NCBI GenBank assembly: GCA_027577415.1
Contig: JANBQS010000351.1
Coordinates: 1-20,327, forward strand
DNA from: Coemansia sp. RSA 922
Lineage: Eukaryota; Kickxellomycota; Kickxellomycetes; Kickxellales; Kickxellaceae
Length of the DNA: 20,327 bases
Direction: 5' to 3'
Shown here piece after piece: positions 9,699 to 18,788 of the stretch (position 1 is its first letter; each line of letters starts with the position of its first letter). A model generated the notes under the pieces. The model had not been told where the DNA came from, made no database searches, and saw nothing but the letters and a program-made list of their open reading frames with translations. The translations under genes were made by a program, and so were the position numbers.

Positions 9699-11279
9699 TT
9701 ATTTAGTTCTACCCGATCTCGACAATATCGCCGGACTAACCAAGTTATCTTGTTCAAATACCGAAGCCAAGTTTTGCAGCTGGAATGACCTACGAATAGA
9801 GTCCCAAGCCCTAAGACAAGTATTCATCCATACGCCCTGCGGTCTCTCGTCCCAGCCCAAGGACGAACCAGGAGCCATTAAACGAGCCCTCAGCTCATCA
9901 ATAGCCAGCTCAAACGACCCACACGAGTTACCCACCAAAGGCGAACAGAGCAAAGAGCGACGCTCCAACGAGCCCCTAGACTTTGCCGCAGTAGCCACGT
10001 CAAGCGGTGGAGGATATAAGGGAAGAACCGGAGTAACAGTCCAAGATTCTGCCACCTGCAGAAACCGCGGCACAAAGCCCTGAACCACAGGTATAGGTGA
10101 CCGTACAGACACAGGAGACCGACTGGGAATAAACGTGACATCGCAGACAGTAATCCCAGTAGCCTTCTCGTAGCTATGAGCAACATCAGCACTAGGCGAG
10201 GCGTTAAGCACAATATGCAGTTTGCATTTGTGTCTCTGGCTGCCAGAATCTGATGGCAAATGCGGGGCATCAAGCCTGGGTAGTGACTGTGACAAAGTAC
10301 GCGCCTCAACAAGCAATTTGACCAGACCATTATCCAGACCAGGACCCTTCTTACAATCGACAAAGACCAACAATACGTCACAGACCTGCATCAACAGAGT
10401 AGCCAGCTGCAAATCGCGAGTTCTCGCAGACGCCAAACCCCCAGGCCCAGAAAGTCTGAGACGCACATCGGAGGATACTAGGGAGAGTACGGGCGGTGTG
10501 TCAATAAGTATTATGCGTGCAGGAGTGACCCAAAAATCGACTCCCAAAGTACCAATTTTGTTCTCCATAGCCAGCGGAAATATCTCCGTCGCGTCTGCAC
10601 TTTGCGCCAGTCGCGATAAGACTAGAGACTTTCCCGTAGACGGACGACCCAACACGCCGATACACTGGCGACAGTCGAGCGGGCCCAAGTGCTTCCGCAC
10701 CACGCTGTCCAGCAGCTTGCCCGCCGGCGACAAAAGCATCAGCCGACTGCTCCGCGGCTGGTCAGCAATGTTCTTATAAGCTGGAATATCAGCTATAGTA
10801 AGCGATTCAGCAGGCGCCTGAGTTCGAACCGGAGGAGTCAGATGTTGTGGCTGAGGCGGCGGTGACGCGACAGGGCGACGTGCCAGCACAATGGGTGCAG
10901 GTGCGGCTTCGTCATTAGCCTGGGCAATGCGCTCCGGGCGCATAAGTATCCTAGGCACAACAGGCGCGGTATTTGCAGCGACAGGACCAGAATTGGCATG
11001 AGACGGCTGCCTCTTCTTACCGCGAGATCCACTACCACCAGCAGGAGTGCCTCGACTTGGCGGACCACCATTCCTTCGCCTGCTACCAGGTCCATTAGCA
11101 GGGATACCGTTATCAGACTGATTCTTTTGACCGTTAACATCACTCGTCACACGGTCAGCCGACTGTGGTGGCTGTTGTGATCGGCGACCTCTATTGGGTC
11201 TACTAGAACCCGGTTTATGTCCGCCAGCATTTGACGAAGAAGACGAGCTCTTGGGCGGATTCGGTTCAGAGCTATTCAT
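9699..11279 (-). CDS. SMG9: SMG9-like nonsense-mediated mRNA decay factor
   Basis: In animals SMG9 pairs with SMG8 and binds and restrains the SMG1 kinase that phosphorylates UPF1 during nonsense-mediated decay. The 526-residue frame begins at the ATG at 11279; an upstream in-frame ATG at 11372 would add a hydrophobic, A+T-rich 31-residue stretch unlike the family. Residues 1-170 are disordered, rich in Ser, Pro, Gly and Arg. The G-fold domain follows: Walker A GRPSTGKS at 211-218, a TLGVDF switch-like segment at 244-249 and LIDTPP at 258-263 as Walker B. The C-terminus (ELRARLMAPG, then VWMNTCLRAWDSIRRS) matches the terminal helices of animal SMG9. The canonical Walker A is intact. Domain order and overall similarity make the assignment firm; whether SMG1 and SMG8 exist in this genome is not known from the window. 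Confidence 0.85.
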   Translation of the reverse strand: MNSSEPNPPKSSSSSSNAGGHKPGSSRPNRGRRSQQPPQSADRVTSDVNGQKNQSDNGIPANGPGSRRRNGGPPSRGTPAGGSGSRGKKRQPSHANSGPVAANTAPVVPRILMRPERIAQANDEAAPAPIVLARRPVASPPPQPQHLTPPVRTQAPAESLTIADIPAYKNIADQPRSSRLMLLSPAGKLLDSVVRKHLGPLDCRQCIGVLGRPSTGKSLVLSRLAQSADATEIFPLAMENKIGTLGVDFWVTPARIILIDTPPVLSLVSSDVRLRLSGPGGLASARTRDLQLATLLMQVCDVLLVFVDCKKGPGLDNGLVKLLVEARTLSQSLPRLDAPHLPSDSGSQRHKCKLHIVLNASPSADVAHSYEKATGITVCDVTFIPSRSPVSVRSPIPVVQGFVPRFLQVAESWTVTPVLPLYPPPLDVATAAKSRGSLERRSLLCSPLVGNSCGSFELAIDELRARLMAPGSSLGWDERPQGVWMNTCLRAWDSIRRSFQLQNLASVFEQDNLVSPAILSRSGRTK

Positions 11280-11443
11280 ATGGAGTAGTAATTGAGTTGG
11301 CTCTTCATTCGGGTGGACATTTAAGACGCAATGTAGGATAAAAAAGTTGACAACCTTTAAAAAATAATTCAAAATTCAAAAAAAGCTGAGAAACAGAAGA
11401 TAAAAAAGGTCCCTTGATCAGGAAAGGTCGAAATGTTTTTTTT

Positions 11444-12454
11444 TTAAACCTTTGGCATGCGACGACGACGGGCTTCGACTTTGGCAGCTTTTTTGGCAGC
11501 TTTTTTAGCGGCTACTTCAGGGTCAACAGCTTGCTTTGTGGTGGGCTCTGGCGGGTTAGTAGCGTCTTCAATAGCCTGACGGACGATTTCCTGAGCATTG
11601 TCGGTATCGGAGGCATCGTCATCCACAGAATCAGCGTCCTTCGAGTCGACAACAACCGGCGCGGCACGTAGGCCAAGAGCGACCATCAGCGAGTTTGCAA
11701 TCCAGACCGGAAGGCTCACGATAACGACGCGGTTGATGCTAGCGGGCTGCACACTGTAGGGGTTAATAACGCCAACAGTATTGATCTGACGAGCGGCCAG
11801 GTCTTCGCCCTCAAAGCCAGAGTCCTCCGAGTTACCAATGGGTCCAGTAGCGGTTTTCTGTTGTCTCCTCAACCTACGATTATTCTGCTGAACACTCTGG
11901 TCGCCCCTTCTAACCTTGAGTTTACCTTCATTAGCTCTCTCTTCCTCCTCAATTTCTTCAATCCTCTGTCTAGCGCGCCAAAACGAAAGCGAGTGAAACA
12001 AATACTGCATCCCAGACACAAACACCAATAGACCCACGACAACAGTACCGAATCCAGGCCTCCACCTACGATATAGGTATCCGGTTCCGCGCCATACGGG
12101 GACACCATTCTTACGGAAAAAGTTATACCGCTTACGCATCTCTGGGTCCCTGAGAATGTTGACAGCGAGGGTTATTCTTTGGAACCGTTTCTTCTCAGAC
12201 TCGCTCTTTTTGCCAGGTAGTTTGCCTAGTTTGTCGGGGTGGTATTTCTTGGATAGCTGGCGGTAGGCACGGTTGAGTTCACTGACGGGACTTTTGGCTT
12301 CGACGCCCAAGAGTTCGTACCAGTCGGTTGTCACTTCATTGCGCTTGATATCGTCGTAGAGCTCGAATATCTCGTGGTCCAGCTTCTCCCAGGCTGCAGC
12401 CAGGGCAAACAGCAAGCTGAAAACCAGCAGAGTGGTTGGCAAATTCAGCCGCAT
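11444..12454 (-). CDS. ERJ5: ER membrane J-domain co-chaperone, ERJ5 type
   Basis: This family stimulates the Hsp70 BiP/Kar2 at the endoplasmic reticulum and supports folding there. The 336-residue product has a signal peptide (1-21, ending ALAAA), a short helical spacer, and a J domain at about 44-111 with the essential HPD at 72-74 (KKYHPDKLG). A transmembrane segment follows at about 136-155, then a charged EEIEEEER coil, a second hydrophobic stretch at 243-263 and a basic Ala/Lys C-terminus (AAKKAAKKAAK, RRRR). J domain behind a signal peptide and followed by one main membrane helix is the ERJ5 layout. The gap to the SMG9 start is 164 bases. The start lies opposite BCP1, so the two probably share the divergent promoter. 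DNAJC1-like naming is the main alternative. Confidence 0.85.
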   Translation of the reverse strand: MRLNLPTTLLVFSLLFALAAAWEKLDHEIFELYDDIKRNEVTTDWYELLGVEAKSPVSELNRAYRQLSKKYHPDKLGKLPGKKSESEKKRFQRITLAVNILRDPEMRKRYNFFRKNGVPVWRGTGYLYRRWRPGFGTVVVGLLVFVSGMQYLFHSLSFWRARQRIEEIEEEERANEGKLKVRRGDQSVQQNNRRLRRQQKTATGPIGNSEDSGFEGEDLAARQINTVGVINPYSVQPASINRVVIVSLPVWIANSLMVALGLRAAPVVVDSKDADSVDDDASDTDNAQEIVRQAIEDATNPPEPTTKQAVDPEVAAKKAAKKAAKVEARRRRMPKV

Positions 12455-12692
12455 CTTTTTTTTTTTGGGAGACAGATGAGAATAAAGATTTAATTATAGA
12501 AAGAGAGCTAAAGAAAAAAATAATACATAGACCGGCAGCGAAAATGGCACACAAGTATTCAGAATAGGGGAGAGGCTAATCAGAGCAGTAGATTTGATGT
12601 CTGGTTCCAGACAATAATTATTTTTCTTTGGTTTCGTATATAAAAATTTTTTATTATTATTATTATTTTCAATTTTGTGAAACAGCCTTAGA
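12455..12692. promoter_or_regulatory. Divergent promoter between ERJ5 and BCP1
   Basis: This 238-base gap is the only place in the window where transcription diverges. It is strongly A+T-rich. On the BCP1 side it holds a TATA-like run (tatataaaaa near 12638) and an ATT repeat (about 12650-12667) just before the BCP1 ATG. A poly-T run at 12457-12466 lies next to the ERJ5 ATG. Confidence 0.6.
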
Positions 12693-13553
12693 ATGAGCCG
12701 TAAAAGAACCCACGACAGTGACAAGGAGATGGACAGCGGTAGCGAGGACAGTAGCAGGCAAGACAGCGAAGCCGAAGCCGGATCCGACGCTGAAGAGGAG
12801 GAAAAGGAGATCGTAGACGTAGACTTTGAGTTCTTCGATCCCAAGCCCATAGACTTCCACTCTATGAAACGCATGCTAATGGGGTCATTTGGAGACGATG
12901 CCGAAGACTTTAACCTCAGTGGACTCGTAGACCTGATACTCTCACAAAACACTATCGGATCCACGGTAAAATTTGAGGGCGACGATGATCCGTACGCGTT
13001 CCTCACGGTACTCAACATGCACGTACACAAGGATAAGGAGCCCATACAGCAGATCAAGGACTATTTGCTCAAAAAGGCCGAAAAACGCGGAGCCGCTTCA
13101 AAGCTCTCTGAGATTTTTAATGGCCAGGGACATGTTGGTCTCTTGTTCAGCGAGCGTGTCGTCAATATGCCGCCGCAGGTTGTGGCGCCCATGCTCAAGA
13201 TGCTAGTGGAGGAACTGGAGTGGGCCGTGGCTGATGGCGAGCCCTACGAGTTTGAACACTACGTGTTGCTGGCTCCCATGTACAGGGAGACTGAGGCCGT
13301 TGACGACGATGAGGGTGGCGCAAAGAAGCGGACGGGTCCGACTATCGACGCCTATGCGCATGCGGAAGACGAGTTCATTGAGGAGTTTGCGTGTGCTAAA
13401 TTCGACTACAAGTTCTCCCGGTCCAAGCGCGTGGCAGAGTCAAGAAACTCGTTTGCTGACACTGGGCTCGCACCATCGAGACGGTGCCTCGTCATACACA
13501 AGGCCAAGATGCCAGCACTAATCGCGCGACTGGAATCGGCACTAGCAATGTGA
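12693..13553 (+). CDS. BCP1: BCP1/BCCIP family protein
   Basis: In yeast Bcp1 is an essential nuclear protein that chaperones ribosomal protein uL14 (Rpl23) and is needed for nuclear export of the lipid kinase Mss4; the animal homologue is BCCIP. The 286-residue length is close to yeast Bcp1. Residues 1-43 are acidic and serine-rich (DSGSEDSSRQDSEAE). The conserved domain starts at VDVDFEFFDPKPIDFHSMK and runs through GLVDLILSQNTIGSTVKFEG, LTVLNMHVHKD and GLLFSERVVNMPPQVVAPML to EHYVLLAPMYRE. The C-terminus ends in a basic segment. No membrane segments or introns are seen. RRP6 follows on the same strand after only 118 bases. A poly(A)-signal-like AATAAA lies at 13595. Confidence 0.93.
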   Translation: MSRKRTHDSDKEMDSGSEDSSRQDSEAEAGSDAEEEEKEIVDVDFEFFDPKPIDFHSMKRMLMGSFGDDAEDFNLSGLVDLILSQNTIGSTVKFEGDDDPYAFLTVLNMHVHKDKEPIQQIKDYLLKKAEKRGAASKLSEIFNGQGHVGLLFSERVVNMPPQVVAPMLKMLVEELEWAVADGEPYEFEHYVLLAPMYRETEAVDDDEGGAKKRTGPTIDAYAHAEDEFIEEFACAKFDYKFSRSKRVAESRNSFADTGLAPSRRCLVIHKAKMPALIARLESALAM

Positions 13554-13594
13554 TTATGATTATGATCAAGGTTTTTTTTTTCCTTCTCTGGTAA

Positions 13595-13600
13595 AATAAA
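13595..13600 (+). terminator. Candidate poly(A) signal for BCP1
   Basis: An AATAAA hexamer lies 42 bases after the BCP1 stop, after a T-run, inside the 118-base gap before RRP6. Position and motif fit 3'-end formation, but fungal signals are loose and this is not proof. Confidence 0.4.
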
Positions 13601-13642
13601 AAAAACTAGACTATAGCAATAATTTCTCCACAGCTATTCAAA

Positions 13643-13662
13643 ATTATTATTATTATTATTCT
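13643..13662 (+). repeat. ATT trinucleotide tract before RRP6
   Basis: An ATT repeat of about six units lies immediately upstream of the RRP6 start, probably in its 5' leader. A matching tract precedes BCP1 at about 12650-12667. Both are close enough to the start codon to lie in the transcribed leader. Confidence 0.8.
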
Positions 13663-13671
13663 TTTTGCGAA

Positions 13672-16251
13672 ATGGCACAGAGTAACAGCTTTGTCGACAA
13701 TTTTGATGCGTCGATTGCGGCGGCGTTTGGCGCTTTGGTCAAGGCGACCAAGGCAGCGGGACGCCTAGGTGACGATATAGCGTACCACCGGACGCTAGAC
13801 GAGTCAGTAGACACGCGCTTGGAGCAAGCGTCGCAGCGCACGCTGACCATGGCCAACCACCTCTGGATGACATCTCGCGCCGACACATCCCTACCGATCA
13901 CCGCAGCCGACGACATAGCCATACTTACCGAGGGGCAGTGGACGAGCGGACCGCAGTTCAGCGCGGTCATTGACGCAGTAGACACGCTCCTTGAGCGTAT
14001 CGACGTGGGGCTGGACGAATTGGCCAAGAACTCTGCGCACCAGCTACGCAACTCAGTAGGCGCGCAGAGCGCAGCCGTAGTGACTTCGGTGGCTGGTCGC
14101 GATGTGCGTGTGGTGCATGCGCAGAATATGCCGCGCCCGCAGCTACAGTTCCGCGACGCCATTGACAACTCCCCTAATACGCCGTTTGTGTGGCGTATTC
14201 GCACCAAGCCCCATGCGCGCGTGCCCTTGGACTACGGTCTGCCCAGCGCGGCGGTTGCAGGGTCCACCCTGGGCCAGCACCTGCAGACCCTGGGCATCTC
14301 GCGCCCCGGCACGCCGGGCGGGTCAGGGGCAGGCACCCCGCGCCGCAACAAGCCGTCCCCCGAGCTGAGCGCCGCGCAGCTGTCCGATGCGCTATCGGGA
14401 GCCGTATCAGCACTGCCTCACCCGTACGAGTACGAGATCAAGCACTACGAAGCGCCCCCACGCCTGTTCGCTGAGGCCGAGGCCCTGGCGCCACGCGACT
14501 GGGACACTACGCCATTCACCTTTGTCGACACGCCAGCCGCACTTTCTGCCATGATGGCTCACTTGGCGGGTGTGACGGAGATTGCCATAGATCTGGAGCA
14601 CCACAACTTCCGGTCATTCCAGGGCTTTACGTGTCTGGTCCAGCTCAGCTCACGCACCCAGGACTTTGTCATCGACGCGCTGGCGCTCCGCGACTCGCTG
14701 CACCAGCTCAACACGGTGACTGCCGACCCGCAGGTCATCAAGGTATTCCACGGCGCTGAGAGCGATATTGTCTGGCTGCAGCGTGATTTTGGCATATACG
14801 TTGTGGGACTCTTTGACACTTACCACGCGTCGCATGTACTGAACATGCCACACCACTCGCTGGCCCACTTGCTGCATGTGTTTTGTGCCTACGATACTGA
14901 CAAGCGCTACCAGCTGGCCGACTGGCGCATCCGTCCCATTCCCACCGAGATGATGCGGTACGCTAGGGCTGATACGCACTTCCTATTGCACATATTCGAC
15001 TGCATGCGCAACGACCTGGTACAGCGCGGCGCCCGCCTAGTAGGCGAGGACGTGGCCACTCCGGGTGCCCCGCATTTCGGCCAATTAGCCGGCGGCATTG
15101 ACAGGGTCCAGACCGCCACCCAGCCCATGCAAGTGGTCCTCCAGCGGTCTGCGCAAACAGCACTCACGGTCTATGTCAAGGACTCTTACGACGCAGACAC
15201 CGGAATGGGGCCCGGAGGGTGGGCCCAGCTTTTGCGCAAGTGGCGGCAGCCCCTAACGCCGGCGCAGTTCTCTGTTCTCCGTGCCCTGCATGCCTGGCGT
15301 GACGCATGTGCTCGCGACGAAGACGAGTCTACGAGATACGTGTTGCCCAACCATATGCTTTTCGCACTCGCTACAAAGGCCCCCGCTGATGTTCCTACTC
15401 TTTTGGCTTCCTGCCACCCGACGCCGCCACCTGTCCGCATGCATGCCGCTGACCTCGTTGTGCTCATTGCTCAGGCCCGGTCGGCTGCCGAGTCCCGGGT
15501 TCCTGAGACCCTTGCCCATGAGGAAGCTCCGCGTCCTGTGGCGCCCGTGCACATGCGCTTTGCTGACCCTGTCGACGAGCCTGTCGATGTGCTGACACCC
15601 GATATCCTCGCTAGTGCTCAGGCCATTGCCTCGCCGACATCGGCGCTTTTTGGCCCTACACCGCCAGTGGCCAGTGACTCTGAGGCCAAACGCCGTGCGC
15701 TCCAAGTACGTTCGACTTTGGTACTACAACCGGCAAAACCCACGGCAATCTTGGCTCCTACCGAACCCGAGTTTACTCTCGTCGCAGCTAAACGCAAACG
15801 CGCAGAGCCTGTTCGTCCAGCCGAACCCGTAGTAATTTCCGAGACCTATGCCGAATACCATGCACCCAAGCAGCAAAAACCAGCTCCGCCACTGGATACT
15901 ATGCAGTTGCCAAAGATCGCATTGGGTGATATCGACGATAGCTCGGACGATGAACCAAAGGTCAAAAAGTCGGTTATTTCGAAGAAATCGAAAACCCCCA
16001 AAAAGACCACCAAGAGTGTCTCTTCCACGGATGTCACTCCTTTCGAGTATGCGGAGGACCCAGAGATGGAGGTTATTGGAGAGTCGGCGGCTCCGGTTAA
16101 TAGTAAGAAGAAAGGCAAGAAACAGAATCGTCCTGCCAAGAGCTTTGACCCTTACTCGCAGATATCTACTACTAAGGAGCTGTCCAAGAAGCCCAATCGT
16201 TCGCGTGTCAGTCAAAAGTCTAGCAACCGTAGCATGACCTTCAAGAAATAA
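13672..16251 (+). CDS. RRP6: RRP6/EXOSC10 nuclear exosome 3'-5' exoribonuclease
   Basis: Rrp6 trims and degrades RNA in the nucleus as the distributive hydrolytic subunit of the exosome, acting on rRNA and snoRNA precursors and aberrant transcripts. The 859-residue product has an N-terminal PMC2NT-type region (about 10-120, which in yeast binds Rrp47), a GC-rich linker around 185-245, then the exonuclease domain. Its DEDD-Y catalytic set is complete: Asp307 and Glu309 (IDLEHH), Asp365 (HGAESDIVWLQ), Tyr430 and Asp434 (YARADTHFLL). The spacing 2-56-65-4 equals that of the yeast enzyme. An HRDC domain follows at about 525-605. The tail (about 720-859) is lysine-rich (KKSKTPKKTTKS, KKKGKKQNR) and suits nuclear import and RNA binding. 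It is close in size to animal EXOSC10. The frame ends in four consecutive stop codons. No intron is needed. Confidence 0.96.
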   Translation: MAQSNSFVDNFDASIAAAFGALVKATKAAGRLGDDIAYHRTLDESVDTRLEQASQRTLTMANHLWMTSRADTSLPITAADDIAILTEGQWTSGPQFSAVIDAVDTLLERIDVGLDELAKNSAHQLRNSVGAQSAAVVTSVAGRDVRVVHAQNMPRPQLQFRDAIDNSPNTPFVWRIRTKPHARVPLDYGLPSAAVAGSTLGQHLQTLGISRPGTPGGSGAGTPRRNKPSPELSAAQLSDALSGAVSALPHPYEYEIKHYEAPPRLFAEAEALAPRDWDTTPFTFVDTPAALSAMMAHLAGVTEIAIDLEHHNFRSFQGFTCLVQLSSRTQDFVIDALALRDSLHQLNTVTADPQVIKVFHGAESDIVWLQRDFGIYVVGLFDTYHASHVLNMPHHSLAHLLHVFCAYDTDKRYQLADWRIRPIPTEMMRYARADTHFLLHIFDCMRNDLVQRGARLVGEDVATPGAPHFGQLAGGIDRVQTATQPMQVVLQRSAQTALTVYVKDSYDADTGMGPGGWAQLLRKWRQPLTPAQFSVLRALHAWRDACARDEDESTRYVLPNHMLFALATKAPADVPTLLASCHPTPPPVRMHAADLVVLIAQARSAAESRVPETLAHEEAPRPVAPVHMRFADPVDEPVDVLTPDILASAQAIASPTSALFGPTPPVASDSEAKRRALQVRSTLVLQPAKPTAILAPTEPEFTLVAAKRKRAEPVRPAEPVVISETYAEYHAPKQQKPAPPLDTMQLPKIALGDIDDSSDDEPKVKKSVISKKSKTPKKTTKSVSSTDVTPFEYAEDPEMEVIGESAAPVNSKKKGKKQNRPAKSFDPYSQISTTKELSKKPNRSRVSQKSSNRSMTFKK

Positions 16252-16260
16252 TAATAATAG
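16249..16260 (+). other. Four consecutive in-frame stop codons ending RRP6
   Basis: The RRP6 frame ends TAA TAA TAA TAG. The run resembles an ATA/ATT microsatellite like those before BCP1 and RRP6. It would efficiently block readthrough, though it may simply be repeat slippage. Confidence 0.9.
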
Positions 16261-16387
16261 TATCCACTCAAATTTTTTCTTTAAAAATTTTCTTCTTCCA
16301 ATGAATCAACTGCTTTGTAAGTAAAAAAAACCCCCCACTTTCTTTTTCGAACCGAGTCTTTCCGCATTTCCTTTGAAGAAAAGCAAA

Positions 16388-16393
16388 AATAAA
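16388..16393 (+). terminator. Candidate poly(A) signal for RRP6
   Basis: An AATAAA hexamer lies 136 bases after the RRP6 stop, in the 257-base gap before the next gene. It is the best-placed match, but is not decisive. Confidence 0.3.
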
Positions 16394-16479
16394 AAGAGGT
16401 TGTCTACCTCTTGAGCAAAGTAAGAAAATTTTTTGAACCAAGCAAAGGTGTTCTCCTTTCTCCTCAACATTTCTCTGAA

Positions 16480-16497
16480 CCCCCCCCCCCTTTTTTT
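16480..16497 (+). repeat. C11-T7 homopolymer tract upstream of the seven-helix gene
   Basis: Eleven C followed by seven T sit 11 bases before the ATG at 16509. The tract would lie in the promoter or leader. Such runs are prone to length change and to assembly error. Confidence 0.85.
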
Positions 16498-16508
16498 GCG
16501 TAATTATC

Positions 16509-17312
16509 ATGGTTGTCTCGTATCAAGAAGGCTTTTGCCTGTCCAAGGACTGTATCCTGAGCTCTGACTGGCTAATCTATTCGCCAAGCAGTGCAGCCAC
16601 GATTAGTGCACTCTGTGTGGTCCCGTTTCTCTTATACATAGGCATAAGGGTAAGGAATTCAGACAAGGAGGGCCACATATACGATGCTATTGCACTTTTA
16701 ATGCTTTTTTTGAGTTCATTTATACGTGCCTTTATAAAACCCGAACTTAACAATGCGACGGCACTATATAGGGCCTCAATTTACTTTAACTATGCGTCTG
16801 CTATCTGGTTTAGCATGCTAAACACTCTTCCTTACTCTGTTATAAAAAGTGTAAAGCGCAAGTCAGAAATTTTTCATGCCAAAGAGCACGAGTCGAAAAG
16901 ATTTTCAATCATAATTCATACTCTCCTATTATGCATAATGATATCAGCCGTGGCTATTATGTTTAGAACGGCTAGTGTTGGAAGAATAGACCCATCTAGA
17001 CATATTATACAGTTTGTGGTCTTTGGTATCGCGATTTTGGCACTTGTCACTATAGTTTTTACCGTGTTTATTGCATATATAGGTATTAACAGAAACTGGC
17101 ATATACTATCGGCTACATTGGCAAGGAGTTTGCTGTTGCTTATGTGGGCATTGTTTATGGCCTGCAGATTGTATCTGCCCTTAGATAGTCCAGCGCGTGA
17201 TAGCGAACTATTGTTTTATTTGTTCAACATCGTTCCGCTGCTTCTCATGAGTGTTCTTCCGAGCTCTTTATCAGTATTCCATGATATTGACGAACCTGAT
17301 TCAGTTGTTTAA
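16509..17312 (+). CDS. Seven-helix membrane protein, possibly RTA1-like
   Basis: The 267-residue product has seven predicted hydrophobic helices at about residues 29-48, 58-76, 88-113, 132-152, 166-192, 198-221 and 232-255, with short loops and an acidic end. The first helix is preceded by WLIYSPSSAA, like the Y-x-PS-x-A opening of fungal RTA1-type lipid-translocating/7TM proteins. The region from LARSLL through SELLFYLFNIVP resembles the R-S...hE..fYvFD..pM segment of that family, but the usual acidic residues are partly missing. RTA1-like proteins act at the plasma membrane in lipid movement and drug tolerance. A divergent GPCR-like protein is the alternative. There is no signal peptide, since the first helix serves. 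Its codons are A+T-richer than RRP6, marking the start of a compositional change. Confidence 0.7.
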   Translation: MVVSYQEGFCLSKDCILSSDWLIYSPSSAATISALCVVPFLLYIGIRVRNSDKEGHIYDAIALLMLFLSSFIRAFIKPELNNATALYRASIYFNYASAIWFSMLNTLPYSVIKSVKRKSEIFHAKEHESKRFSIIIHTLLLCIMISAVAIMFRTASVGRIDPSRHIIQFVVFGIAILALVTIVFTVFIAYIGINRNWHILSATLARSLLLLMWALFMACRLYLPLDSPARDSELLFYLFNIVPLLLMSVLPSSLSVFHDIDEPDSVV

Positions 17313-18101
17313 GTAATTTGAATACAAGGTTTTTGTAGCTTTCTTTCTATTACCACTTGAATACATGACAAGATTTGTTTAGCACCCAACAATTACTTAA
17401 TTAGTATATGGCTACGTGAGTTAAATCGTCACAGTTCAGTTTTTTTTGTTTTTAATGTTTTGATGTGTGGTGAGTGAAACAGCTGTCAGAATGTGCGTCC
17501 ATCCTCGCTGTGCCGCACTCATAAACCCGCAGCAGCCAAAAAAGCTATTGCGAGGGCGCAGGCAAGCAAGATCATCGACAGGCAAACAGATGGCCCGACA
17601 CCTCCCTTTACGGACGGCGCACTTTGTGTCATCTTCCAGCGTGTAGTGTGTGTCTATGTTCGGTGAACAAAGAACTGAATATCAACTGTATACATGATCC
17701 TGTAAAGTACAGTCGGTTAAAGATTTCTTAAGCAGTTTCCCGGTCCAGCACCTGAGTTTTATACCCCCACTGGCAGTTGGTGGTGGATCCGGGTGCCGAT
17801 GGGGTCGTACATGTGATTGACGTTGAGGAGAGTGGATCTGCTGGTGAAAAAAATGTTGGGGGTAACATTGAGTTCTTTGGACCTCTAGTGGCACACTGAT
17901 AAATTACCCAGCATCAAGCTAACGGGTCAAACATGGCTATTGTCTCTTAGTAAACCACTTTCAAGCTCACATGTTTCTAGCTTCTTCGAAGCAAATTGTG
18001 ACACATCTCTTCTGACAGTTGGTTGCTCGCCAATAAAAGTGAAGAACTTGCACCATCGATGTGCTGCATATACGGAAACGCTCTATTTCGGATATCAACA
18101 T
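17313..18101. other. Gene-free stretch upstream of the promoter repeats
   Basis: No convincing gene is visible. A short plus-strand open stretch at about 17767-17900 reads like protein but has no start and fits no family I know. The segment beginning at 17903 (attacccagca, then aagctaa) is a diverged match to 20083 onward, so the duplicated block seems to start here. T-rich runs lie at 17435-17460. Confidence 0.5.
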
Positions 18102-18560
18102 TGCAATTGGTACGTCATGTCTTGTTTCTTTATTTTAAAGAAGCCTATGATAGAATGACGTACACATGTCAGCTGATTGCTTTCCAGTAAAGCAGAAAAA
18201 GAATATCTGCATTCAACATGCTGCCTAAAGAGAAACGTTCCACTTTAGAAAAGAATGTATTGCAATTGCGTCATGACTTTAACGTTTCAAAAGAAACAAA
18301 GAAGCCCTCGATGCTATGACGTACATTTCCTCCCTATTCATTGGCTGCTTGCCAGTAAAATTTTGGAGGTAGAGCACTCAATACACAGCCTACAAAAGAA
18401 AAATATTGCTCCACTTTGGAAAAAGTATATTGCAATTACGTCATGACTTGAATGTTCCAAAAAGAAACAAAGAGGCTCTCAGTGCTATGACGTACATTTC
18501 CTTGCTGCTCATTGGCTGCTTGTCATCGAAGGAGGGAGGGAACGCACAATTCTTGTCGCA
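18102..18560 (+). promoter_or_regulatory. Three tandem promoter repeats with CRE/ATF-like and CCAAT motifs
   Basis: Three related units begin at 18102, 18261 and 18431 (spacing 159 and 170 bases). Each starts tgcaatt followed by a CGTCAT site (18113, 18269, 18439), continues with an AAAGAAGCC or AAAGAGGC-like block, and then has a second inverted site atgacgtaca (18155, 18316, 18487). Units 2 and 3 then carry ATTGGCTGCTT (inverted CCAAT at 18340 and 18511); unit 1 has the related GATTGCTTTCC. The array ends about 100 bases before a TATA box and about 230 before the ATG of the small gene. It looks like an enhancer for bZIP (ATF/CREB) and CCAAT-binding factors; binding is inferred from motifs only. 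Confidence 0.75.
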
Positions 18561-18658
18561 AGACTGCTCATTGAAAAAAATTGGATTTGGACGCTCAGTT
18601 TTTCGTTGCTCTGCCCACCCTCCCAGCAAAAAGAAAAAATCGCTTTTTTTTCTTCTGC

Positions 18659-18665
18659 TATAAAA
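18659..18665 (+). promoter_or_regulatory. TATA box of the small unrecognised gene
   Basis: TATAAAA lies 124 bases upstream of the ATG at 18789. The interval is C/T-rich and G-poor, as in the leaders of highly expressed fungal genes. With the upstream repeats this makes a complete, probably strong and inducible promoter. Confidence 0.7.
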
Positions 18666-18788
18666 CCCCAAGCTGTTGAACGCACCCTTCTACTTTCAAA
18701 AGACAACCTTCACTCATCTTCACACCCAATTACTTTTTTTTGTCTATCTCAAATCAAATTTACTACAAATCAAGATAATTTTGAAAAC

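Noticed and set aside
12494..13057. Minus-strand serine-rich frame over the BCP1 start
   Set aside because: It is antisense to the acidic/serine-rich BCP1 N-terminus and crosses the divergent promoter; the sense frame is the clear family match.
17767..17900. Protein-like open stretch (QLVVDPGADGVVHVIDVEE)
   Set aside because: It has no start codon, is short, has a stop close upstream and fits no family. It may be a decayed gene fragment, but this cannot be supported.
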